This document shows, piece by piece, positions 57,247 to 64,000 of a DNA stretch of 64,000 bases; the stretch's first letter is position 1, and each line of letters starts with the position of its first letter. The position numbers were made by a program, and so were the translations under genes. The notes below the pieces were generated by a model. The model was not told where the DNA came from and did no database searches. It saw only the letters and a program-made list of their open reading frames with translations. Source of the DNA: Gammaproteobacteria bacterium 42_54_T18 (GTDB lineage Bacteria > Pseudomonadota > Gammaproteobacteria > Pseudomonadales > Ketobacteraceae); assembly GCA_002163245.1 (NCBI GenBank), contig MAAL01000018.1, positions 15,694 through 79,693 on the forward strand, in the 5' to 3' direction.

Positions 57247-58251
57247 ATGGAAGACTTTAAGGCGCTCGTTGTAACAGAGGATAATGGATATTACTTGCCG
57301 GGAGTTGAGCGACGAGAGCTACAGGATTTGCCTCCTGGTGATGTGCTGATACGTGTTTCTTACTCCTCTATTAATTATAAAGATGCGCTTTCTGCTAGTG
57401 GTAATAAAGGGGTGACTCGGTCCTTTCCTCATACGCCGGGTATCGATGCTGCGGGTGTTGTAGAGTCATCTAGTTCTCCCAATTTTAATAAAGGTGATGA
57501 GGTGATTGTCACTGGGTATGATTTGGGTATGAACACGTGGGGTGGTTTATCTGAATTTATACGCGTACCTGCCAATTGGGTGGTCAACAAACCCTCAGGG
57601 TTGAGTTGTCGTCAGGCAATGGTGCTGGGTACGGCGGGGTTTACTGCTGCAATGTGTGTGGATACCTTGCTTCAGGTTGGGATTGCTCCTAGTCAAGGGC
57701 CTGTCCTGGTTACGGGTGCTACGGGTGGTGTTGGTGCTATTGCAGTGTGGCTTTTGTCTAATTTGGGGTTTGAGGTTACGGCGTCAACGGGTAAATTGGC
57801 TGCAACTCCATGGCTTACCGCTCTGGGGGCGACCAGTGTGATTAATCGAGATATTATCTCTGAGCCAACAAAAAAACCTATGTTAAAAACCGAATGGGCT
57901 GCAGTTGTTGATACCGTTGGTGGAGATACGTTATCAAATGCGTTAAAAGCTGTGCAATATGGTGGTAGCGTTGCTTGTTGTGGGATGGCAGGTAGTACAG
58001 AGTTAAACACCAGTGTTTTCCCATTTATTATTCGCGGCATTAATTTGATGGGAGTTGATTCCGTGGAGTTGCCTTTAGAGGTGAAGATTGATATCTGGCG
58101 GATGTTGGCTGATGAGTGGAATTTTAAAGAGTCGGGCGTTTTAGAAGGGTTGCTCTGTAAATCCATCTCCTTGTACGGTGTGCCAGATGCGCTAGAAACC
58201 GTGCTGGATGGTAAGCACCAAGGTCGTTATTTGGTTTCAATAGCAGGTTAG
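57247..58251 (+). CDS. acuI: Acrylyl-CoA reductase AcuI/YhdH family
   Basis: This MDR-family NADPH oxidoreductase has a typical start (MEDFKALVVTEDNG), the SSINYKDALSASGNKGVTRSF motif, and the nucleotide-binding stretch VTGATGGVGAIAVWLLSNLG. Family members reduce acryloyl-CoA to propionyl-CoA, and in marine bacteria they help with DMSP or acrylate. I use ATG 57247 (334 aa). An in-frame TTG at 57235 overlaps the end of sohB and cannot be excluded. No zinc ligands, as expected for YhdH. It overlaps the antiporter gene by four bases, tail to tail. Confidence 0.9.
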   Translation: MEDFKALVVTEDNGYYLPGVERRELQDLPPGDVLIRVSYSSINYKDALSASGNKGVTRSFPHTPGIDAAGVVESSSSPNFNKGDEVIVTGYDLGMNTWGGLSEFIRVPANWVVNKPSGLSCRQAMVLGTAGFTAAMCVDTLLQVGIAPSQGPVLVTGATGGVGAIAVWLLSNLGFEVTASTGKLAATPWLTALGATSVINRDIISEPTKKPMLKTEWAAVVDTVGGDTLSNALKAVQYGGSVACCGMAGSTELNTSVFPFIIRGINLMGVDSVELPLEVKIDIWRMLADEWNFKESGVLEGLLCKSISLYGVPDALETVLDGKHQGRYLVSIAG

Positions 58252-59438
58252 TCTCGCCGTAGTCGGTCAGATACCGCAATTGGTGACGGGTATCTGAATA
58301 CAATGATATACGTGGAAAACAAGAACGTTAATATAGCGGTTGCTTGTATTACCATCGATGCTTCGTCCCCGATAAAATGAAGGCTGCTTGCAATGTAGGC
58401 AATCAGTAGAGAGAACTCACTGGTTTGTCCTAGTCTAAACCCCACTTCCCACGACAGGTTTTTCTCCTCTCCCGTTTTACGTAGCAGAAATGAGTAAACT
58501 GCTGGTTTTAATATCAATACAGCGGCTGCTAGTAGTGATGCGGGGATGATGATGTCGCTAAGTAACGTTAAGTTAAAGTTTGCTCCGATCGTAAAAAAGA
58601 ACAGAATTAAAAAGAAATCTCTAAGTGGTTTCAGATTGATGGCGATATATTGTGCAATGGGGCTGTTTGCAAGGCTGATTCCCGCGATAAAGGCACCAAT
58701 TTCTAAGGAAAGCTGAAAGTGTTCCGCCATTATTGCGAGGCTAAGGCACCAGCCGATAGCGAGCAGAAAGATATATTCATGGAAGCGATCGAAGCGCCGA
58801 AGTAGGGGGAGTAGTACCCACCGAACAAAGCCCATAGCAAATATGATTAATGCCGGCAGGGCGGCGAGCAGTTGAAGTATCTGGGCGGGGTTTTCTAGGT
58901 TGCTGGTGTTGTTGCTACCAGTACCATTGCCACTATTTAGCACTATAAGTACGATTATCGCTAGAATATCTTGTAGTAGCAAAATCGAAATAAGTATCTC
59001 ACCAGTATGTTTATGATGAAGAACTGTGGTGGGCAGCAGTTTTATACCGATGATTGTGCTGGAGAAAGTGGTAGCAATGCCGATAATTGAGCTCTCCATA
59101 AGGCTAAACCCAAATAGACAGCCTATACCGAACCCGGTGAAGCCTAGTGCGAGAGCGCTTAAAATGGCGACTAATGCGGTTTTTGATAGAAGTTGAAGGA
59201 AGTTTCTAGGTTGCAAATCGAGCCCAAGGAGGAATAGCAAAAACATAATGCCGATGTGGCCGATCTCTTCGAGGGTTTTTGCATCTTTTACGAGCTCAAA
59301 GCCATAGGGGCCAAGCAGAACACCAAGCACAATATAAGCAACGATCAGTGGTTGGCGTGTAAAAAGGGCAAAAGACGCAAGGACTCCGGCACCACTAAAG
59401 ATAAGAAACACAGAGAATATTAGGGAGTCGTTTCCCAT
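58248..59438 (-). CDS. CPA2-family cation:proton antiporter, KefB-like, without RCK domain
   Basis: This 396-aa membrane protein has about 12 helices and matches the Na_H_Exchanger (PF00999) domain. It shows the KefB/C-like stretches LLGPYGFELVKDAKTLEEIGHIGIMFLLFLLGLDL, ATTFSSTIIGIKLLP and LEIGAFIAGISLANS. The C-terminal TrkA-N/RCK nucleotide-binding domain of KefB and KefC is absent, and the protein stops soon after the last helix. It may transport K+ or Na+ against H+, and the ion cannot be told. Confidence 0.86.
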   Translation of the reverse strand: MGNDSLIFSVFLIFSGAGVLASFALFTRQPLIVAYIVLGVLLGPYGFELVKDAKTLEEIGHIGIMFLLFLLGLDLQPRNFLQLLSKTALVAILSALALGFTGFGIGCLFGFSLMESSIIGIATTFSSTIIGIKLLPTTVLHHKHTGEILISILLLQDILAIIVLIVLNSGNGTGSNNTSNLENPAQILQLLAALPALIIFAMGFVRWVLLPLLRRFDRFHEYIFLLAIGWCLSLAIMAEHFQLSLEIGAFIAGISLANSPIAQYIAINLKPLRDFFLILFFFTIGANFNLTLLSDIIIPASLLAAAVLILKPAVYSFLLRKTGEEKNLSWEVGFRLGQTSEFSLLIAYIASSLHFIGDEASMVIQATAILTFLFSTYIIVFRYPSPIAVSDRLRRD

Positions 59439-59533
59439 AAGATGATTTACTTACCTTTTAGTGAGTTAATGCATTAGCTTGTGGCTAAGTTTAGCAAAAA
59501 ATCAGAAGGTATGAAGAATATGAAGGCGGGATG

Positions 59534-59561
59534 CTGGTATTGGCAAGACTGCCAATACCAG
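59534..59561. other. Perfect 12-bp stem-loop downstream of the sulfite reductase unit
   Basis: Arms CTGGTATTGGCA / TGCCAATACCAG with a 4-base loop, located 40-67 bases beyond the DUF934 stop on the minus strand. It lacks a T run on either strand. It probably protects or ends the cysI-DUF934 mRNA with help from Rho. Confidence 0.5.
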
Positions 59562-59600
59562 TGTTTGATGTGAGCCCTGCAAAGAGCGTTCATTTGAGTA

Positions 59601-60101
59601 TTAAGGGCGTCGGTTATATATTGGCTTCTTTTCCACTACATCGGACTGATAATCAACGGAGATAGCGCTAAAGCTGGCTAGCGCTTCTTCTATATGCCGG
59701 TCAGCTCGAAGGGCGTATGCGTTAAATCCGCAACGCTCCATAAAGCGTAGCTGGTCTCTCAGAACGTCACCAACAGCACGAATCTCTTGCTGGTAGCCGT
59801 AGCGTTCGCATAATAAGCGAGCAATGCTGTACCCGCGTCCGTCGCCAAATTTGGGAAAGTTAATGGCGATTAGGTCAATGCTATCGAGTTCTTGGTGGAA
59901 TAATTCTGGTTCGTCTGAACCTAGCAATAGAACGCCAACTTTCCCCTTTCGAGCAATTAGCGATACCTTGTTCTCTAACCAATAAGCAAGCTCAACAATA
60001 ATGTTGGCGCTGTCATCGGTAGTTGCCAGGTCTTGCTCTGGGCTATCAATCGTGGTCCATTGATCTTCAACGACTTCTCTGTTTTTAATTATTTTTGGCA
60101 T
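59601..60101 (-). CDS. DUF934 protein linked to sulfite reductase
   Basis: I choose the ATG at 60101 (166 aa, MPKIIKNREVVEDQW), which has an AAGGAG site. A longer reading frame with ten extra residues lacks support. The family signature includes IDLIAINFPKFGDGRGYS, ARLLCERYGYQ and RAVGDVLRDQL.FM. DUF934 proteins are regularly next to cysI in Pseudomonas and relatives and are annotated as aiding sulfite reduction, with no proven reaction. It overlaps the 3' end of cysI by 17 bases. Confidence 0.9.
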   Translation of the reverse strand: MPKIIKNREVVEDQWTTIDSPEQDLATTDDSANIIVELAYWLENKVSLIARKGKVGVLLLGSDEPELFHQELDSIDLIAINFPKFGDGRGYSIARLLCERYGYQQEIRAVGDVLRDQLRFMERCGFNAYALRADRHIEEALASFSAISVDYQSDVVEKKPIYNRRP

Positions 60102-61746
60102 AAACCTTCTCCTTAAACGGTGCCATACCAATGCGTTGGTAGGTCATTAAGAAGGTTTCACCTTCTATTCTGCTGGCGATATAGTGTTGGATTATGGTTT
60201 CTACAACATCCGCAACGTCATTTTCGTTAAATGATGGCCCGATGATTTTACCCACGCTTGCGCTAAATCCGGCGTCACCCCCAAGGGAGACTTGATAAAA
60301 TTCTTTGCCTTTTTTGTCTACTCCCAAAATACCGATATTACCAATATGATGGTGGCTACAGGCGTTCATACAGCCAGAGATGTTAAGAGATATTTCTCCG
60401 ATATCATAAACAAAGTCGTAATCATCAAATCGTTTTTGAATTTGATCTGCAATGGGCAGAGACTTTGCATTTGCTAGGGCGCAGAAATCTCCGCCAGGGC
60501 AGCAAATGATGTCGTTGATAGTGTGAATGTTTGCTGTCGCGAAACCGTGTGTCTGCAATTGCTTCCAAAGATCATAAAGATCCTCTTGTTTTACATCAGC
60601 AAGCACAATATTTTGATTGTGTGTATTTCGAATTTCACCAAAGCTGTATTTGTCAGCAAGATCGGCAATGACATCTAGCTGGTTATCCGTAACGTCACCT
60701 GGGGCAACACTTGTAGGTGAAAGTGAAAGCGTGACTATTTGATAGCCTGCTTTTTTATGCTCGTTGGTGTTTTGACGAAGCCAGATTGAGAACGCTCCGC
60801 TTTCGCTCTTAGCATCCACTAGGGATGCAGGGTTGTTCTCAAGTGTTTCGTAGGCCGGCTCTGGGAAGTAGGCTTTCATTTGCTCTATTTCAGTATTCGG
60901 TAGATCTAGTGCGCCATCACGAAGATGCTGCCACTCTTCATCTACTTTTTTACCAAATACTTCTGGTGTTAGTGCTTTTACCAGTATTTTGATTCTAGCT
61001 TTGTACTTGTTGTCTCGGCGACCGTAGCGGTTATAAACACGCAGTGTGGCCTCAAGATAGGAGAGCAAGTCTTTCGGCGCCAAAAATGGCTTGATTAGCG
61101 AGCCTGCTAGGGGGGTACGGCCAAGGCCTCCACCAATAAAAACTTCGAACCCTATTTCGTCAGCATCGTTTTTAATGATGCGTAAGCCCACATCGTTAAA
61201 ACGAATTGCCGCTCGGTCTTCATCTGTTGCAGCGGTAACTGCTATTTTGAATTTACGTGGTAGGTAAGCAAATTCAGGGTGAAGAGTTGACCACTGGCGA
61301 ATGATTTCACAGTAAGGGCGAGGATCTGTCACCTCATTGGCAGTAACACCGGCAAATTGGTCGGTAGTTGTATTACGAATACAGTTGCCACTTGTTTGTA
61401 CTGCGTGCATTTGAACGCTTGCTAACTCACCTAGGATGTCTGGAACATTTTCCATTGAAGGCCAGTTGAATTGAACGTTTTGGCGAGTACTGATATGGGC
61501 GTAGCCTTTGTCGTAGGTACGGGCAATGTGGGCAAGCTTGCGAACTTGTTCAGTGTTTAACATGCCGTAAGGAACGGCAACGCGTAAGAGGGGCGCATGG
61601 CGTTGCACATAAAGGCCGTTCTGGAGCCTGAGTATTAAAAACTCATCTTCAGATAACTCACCTTTAAAAAAACGTTGTGTTTGATCGCGGTATTGTTCTA
61701 CGCGCTCATTCAATAATTGTTGGTCATACTCTTTATAAGCGTACAT
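60085..61746 (-). CDS. cysI: Assimilatory sulfite reductase hemoprotein (CysI/NirA type)
   Basis: This enzyme reduces sulfite to sulfide using siroheme and a [4Fe-4S] cluster. I use ATG 61746 (553 aa, MYAYKEYDQQLL). Cluster/siroheme cysteines are Cys416 and Cys422 (CPGGDFC) and Cys459 and Cys463 (SGCMNAC). The duplicated ferredoxin-like and siroheme-binding halves are visible, with ISTRQNVQFNWP and SGNCIRNTTTDQFAGV. No cysJ flavoprotein is adjacent, so electrons may come from ferredoxin or another donor. Sulfide would feed MetZ-type homocysteine synthesis. Confidence 0.93.
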   Translation of the reverse strand: MYAYKEYDQQLLNERVEQYRDQTQRFFKGELSEDEFLILRLQNGLYVQRHAPLLRVAVPYGMLNTEQVRKLAHIARTYDKGYAHISTRQNVQFNWPSMENVPDILGELASVQMHAVQTSGNCIRNTTTDQFAGVTANEVTDPRPYCEIIRQWSTLHPEFAYLPRKFKIAVTAATDEDRAAIRFNDVGLRIIKNDADEIGFEVFIGGGLGRTPLAGSLIKPFLAPKDLLSYLEATLRVYNRYGRRDNKYKARIKILVKALTPEVFGKKVDEEWQHLRDGALDLPNTEIEQMKAYFPEPAYETLENNPASLVDAKSESGAFSIWLRQNTNEHKKAGYQIVTLSLSPTSVAPGDVTDNQLDVIADLADKYSFGEIRNTHNQNIVLADVKQEDLYDLWKQLQTHGFATANIHTINDIICCPGGDFCALANAKSLPIADQIQKRFDDYDFVYDIGEISLNISGCMNACSHHHIGNIGILGVDKKGKEFYQVSLGGDAGFSASVGKIIGPSFNENDVADVVETIIQHYIASRIEGETFLMTYQRIGMAPFKEKVYAKNN

Positions 61747-61934
61747 ATTCACTTCTCTTACATACTGATTTAGCAAACTAAATTAGATACAGCAACACGC
61801 AGGCGCTGCGAAGGCGTGAAGGGTACCAGTATGTTTTTAGGGATAAAAGAAATTTTTCGATATATGGTTATATATAGGTCCTATTTTTAGAAGAACCCAT
61901 CATTACCTTGTTTTATGTAAGGTTATAGGGTTGC
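61747..61934 (-). promoter_or_regulatory. Upstream region of cysI
   Basis: 188 bases between the MATE gene and cysI. On the minus strand it contains AT-rich palindromic stretches, including TATATA at 61870-61875 and ATTTAG-TTTG-CTAAAT close to the start. A CysB-type activator site is likely, but its consensus is too loose to call. Confidence 0.4.
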
Positions 61935-63263
61935 TCAGAGATCGATGTGGGCCCACCGGCGTTGCCGCCAATGATAGGATAGCCCCAGGGCGACTAAGAG
62001 TCGTTGCAATAATTGAAGAACCCACACGCTAAACAGTCCATAGCCCAATATTGGACCTACGATAAAGGCTGCTGGCAAAAACAACAGCCATTGAGTAGTG
62101 ACAGTGATTTTCATTACCGTTTTAGAATCACCAGCACCTAACAGTGTATGCATTAGCACTAACCCTGCTGCGTCAACGCCGATAAATAACGCGGATAGCT
62201 GAAGAGGGATACGCCCTAGTTCAATAAGGTGTTGTTCGTGTAGGAATAACCCGAGCGCAACGTCGGGGAAGAGCAATAGCGGCAAGGATATGGCCGTAAG
62301 CATAATCACCGCAAGTACCGTGACATCCTTTCCCCACTGGTACGCGTCATCTTTGTCTCCGCGACCCAGAGCTTGCCCAACTAGGGATGCTGCACCAAGC
62401 CCCATTCCCATTGATGGTAGAATCAAAAATAGTACAAAGGTGATAAGAACGTGAACCACGGAAAGCTCGGCGGTGCCGATTTGGCCAACAATCCAAAATA
62501 ATGCAGTAAGCCCAGCAGCAAAAAAGAACTGTTGAATAGAGGCCGGAAACGATAGTTTAAATATGGCAGTTAGTGCCTGCCGATTAGGTCGTTCGGCAAG
62601 AAACCCAAATGGGCGAGAATGTGCATAGCATTGTATGAAATAAAGTAGGCTGGCGATGAATAACGCTAGGGTGGTACCTATAGCTGCACCAGGTACGCCC
62701 ATTTCCGGTAAGCCAAAGGCTCCAAAAATAAACCCGTAGCTGAGTACTGCATTGCAGATATGCATAACAATAAGCGTTCTCATGTACACCATCGAACGAT
62801 TAATTCCATTCCAGTAGCCGCGGAAGCTAAAGTTAAGCCCTAATGCGAGAATACCTGGAACGCGTGCAGTGAAATATTCTGAGCTTGCGCTGGCAACAAG
62901 CGGGTCGCTGGATAATAGTTGCATTAGTGGCGTTGATATAAGAAAGAAAATCGCCATTAGAGGAATGGCAATGATGACAGCCAGGACGAGCCCTGAGTTA
63001 AGAGGGGTAGCAATTTTGGAGTTGTCACCTTCGCCTTTACGACGCGCGACCGTTGCTTGAACGCCACTGCCAAGGCCAAGAACTAATGCGGCTGCTAAAA
63101 AAGCTGCGTAGCTACCAAGACCAACAGATGCCAAGGCGACACTGCCTAATTTACCAACAAAGTACGCATCAACAAGATTTAAAATACTTTGAGACACCAT
63201 CCCCCCCATGATAGGGAGGGCTATGCCGAAAATGCGTTGGGTGCGTACTTTTGTCGGTATCAT
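61935..63263 (-). CDS. MATE-family multidrug/metabolite exporter
   Basis: This 442-aa protein has 12 predicted helices in two MatE halves, beginning TQRIFGIALPIMGGMVSQSILNLVDAYFVGKLG, the typical helix 1-2 pattern with FVGKLG. The second half shows MGMGLGAASLVGQALGRGDKDDA. MATE proteins export cationic drugs or metabolites using Na+ or H+. The subfamily (NorM versus DinF) was not resolved. It starts seven bases after the metH stop, so it is probably read through from metH. Confidence 0.92.
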   Translation of the reverse strand: MIPTKVRTQRIFGIALPIMGGMVSQSILNLVDAYFVGKLGSVALASVGLGSYAAFLAAALVLGLGSGVQATVARRKGEGDNSKIATPLNSGLVLAVIIAIPLMAIFFLISTPLMQLLSSDPLVASASSEYFTARVPGILALGLNFSFRGYWNGINRSMVYMRTLIVMHICNAVLSYGFIFGAFGLPEMGVPGAAIGTTLALFIASLLYFIQCYAHSRPFGFLAERPNRQALTAIFKLSFPASIQQFFFAAGLTALFWIVGQIGTAELSVVHVLITFVLFLILPSMGMGLGAASLVGQALGRGDKDDAYQWGKDVTVLAVIMLTAISLPLLLFPDVALGLFLHEQHLIELGRIPLQLSALFIGVDAAGLVLMHTLLGAGDSKTVMKITVTTQWLLFLPAAFIVGPILGYGLFSVWVLQLLQRLLVALGLSYHWRQRRWAHIDL

Positions 63264-63270
63264 TGCTGTC

Positions 63271-64000
63271 CTATTCTGGGTCGTACCCCAGGTTTGGCGA
63301 TAACCATCGCTCTGCTTCGCTAAGCGTTATGCCTTTGTTTGCTGCATATTGCTCAACTTGATCTTTGTTGATTTTCCCTACTGGGAAATAAGTTGCCTCA
63401 GGGTTTGCAAAATACCAGCCGCTAACCGCTGCAGTAGGGTACATCGCAAAATGTTCTGTCAGTACGACATCTGTGTTGTTGTCGGCATCAAGAAGAGAAA
63501 ATAGAGAGGCTTTTTCTGTGTGATCTGGGCAGGCTGGGTAGCCTGGAGCAGGTCGAATGCCTTGGTACTTCTCTTTGATTAATGCCTCGTTGTCGAGAGT
63601 TTCATTTGCAGCGTAGCCCCAAATGTCTTTTCGAATTTTTTCGTGCATGTATTCTGCAAATGCTTCTGCAAGTCTGTCTGCAAGGGCTTTGAGCATGATG
63701 GCGCTATAGTCGTCATGATCGGCTTCGAATTTTACAACTTGCTCGTCTACGCCTTTGCCCGTGCTAACAATGAAGCCACCTATGTAATCGGTGATGCTTG
63801 TATTCGTTGGCGCTATGAAGTCTGAAAGGCTACGAGCAGGTTTGTCTTTGAATTTATCTTCTTGTTGACGTAAGTGAAATAAGGTTTCAATGACATCGCC
63901 AGTGTCGTTGTATACTTCGATAGCATCTTTATCATTGGTGTTGGCTGGCCAAATGCCAATAACAGCATCGGTTGTTAGCCAATTTTCAGCGATGATTTTT
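63271..64000 (-). CDS. metH: Methionine synthase MetH, C-terminal activation domain (5' part outside window)
   Basis: MetH is the cobalamin-dependent methionine synthase. The minus-strand frame is open from the right edge of the window to the stop at 63271, about 242 codons. It corresponds to the AdoMet-binding reactivation domain, with [28 protein letters not shown] and [18 protein letters not shown]. An internal Met at 63696 is not the start, because coding continues upstream. The homocysteine, folate and cobalamin domains lie outside. The MATE exporter gene follows seven bases downstream. Confidence 0.95.
   Translation of the reverse strand, partial: KIIAENWLTTDAVIGIWPANTNDKDAIEVYNDTGDVIETLFHLRQQEDKFKDKPARSLSDFIAPTNTSITDYIGGFIVSTGKGVDEQVVKFEADHDDYSAIMLKALADRLAEAFAEYMHEKIRKDIWGYAANETLDNEALIKEKYQGIRPAPGYPACPDHTEKASLFSLLDADNNTDVVLTEHFAMYPTAAVSGWYFANPEATYFPVGKINKDQVEQYAANKGITLSEAERWLSPNLGYDPE

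Noticed and set aside
58248-59438. Frameshifted, broken KefB gene
   Set aside because: The downstream sequence shows no RCK-domain remnant in any frame, and short CPA2 antiporters are a normal form.

Overview
This 64 kb window looks like a chromosomal housekeeping region of a marine-type gammaproteobacterium. The base composition is moderate to AT-rich. The gene order fimV-truA-trpF-trpB-trpA-accD-folC-dedD-cvpA-purF-metZ is the one seen in Pseudomonas and especially in Cellvibrionaceae-like bacteria (Saccharophagus/Teredinibacter type). The genus is an inference from gene order and protein type, not from a search. I see no insertion sequence, prophage, integron or CRISPR array. Both edges cut genes: fimV on the left and metH on the right.

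Layout. 1-11.9 kb (+): the C-terminal half of FimV, TruA, the end of tryptophan synthesis (TrpF, TrpB, TrpA), AccD (fatty acid synthesis), FolC, DedD (SPOR), CvpA, PurF and MetZ. 12.0-20.5 kb (+): seven tightly packed genes: a MoxR AAA ATPase, a DUF58 protein, a TgpA-type membrane transglutaminase, a flippase-like membrane protein, a HAD-UbiA fusion, a DprE1-like FAD oxidase and a DprE2-like SDR. The last three match, enzyme by enzyme, the mycobacterial route to decaprenyl-phospho-arabinose. This is the most interesting accessory content of the window. 21.1-23.9 kb: an unusually long aconitase B (931 aa) that resembles the Bacteroidetes form more than the E. coli form.

24.0-28.5 kb: an LpxL/HtrB-like acyltransferase, MiaE, LpxH, PpiB and FolD, then tRNA-Pro(TGG), tRNA-Arg(TCT) and tRNA-His(GTG) behind a strong sigma-70 promoter. 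28.6-37.6 kb (+): the protein quality-control block tig-clpP-clpX-lon-hupB-tRNA-Asp-ppiD. Most units end in a clear intrinsic terminator, and clpP has a sigma-32-like promoter. 37.7-46.1 kb (-): FabI, then a Yej-type peptide ABC transporter (YejF, YejE, YejB) with two tandem substrate-binding proteins.

46.3-57 kb: an HDOD-GAF signalling protein, MltD, GloB, a YafS-like methyltransferase and DnaQ. This is the E. coli mltD-gloB-yafS-rnhA-dnaQ neighbourhood without rnhA. Next come a stand-alone protein resembling the N-terminus of the ChpA pilus kinase, NudC, a small membrane protein, SohB and AcuI. 58.2-64 kb (-): a short CPA2 antiporter, DUF934 plus a CysI-type sulfite reductase, a MATE exporter and the C-terminal activation domain of MetH.

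Common themes are envelope biogenesis (lipid A, fatty acid, peptidoglycan and a likely lipid-linked pentose), type IV pilus functions (FimV and the ChpA-like protein) and sulfur/one-carbon metabolism (MetZ, FolD, CysI, MetH).
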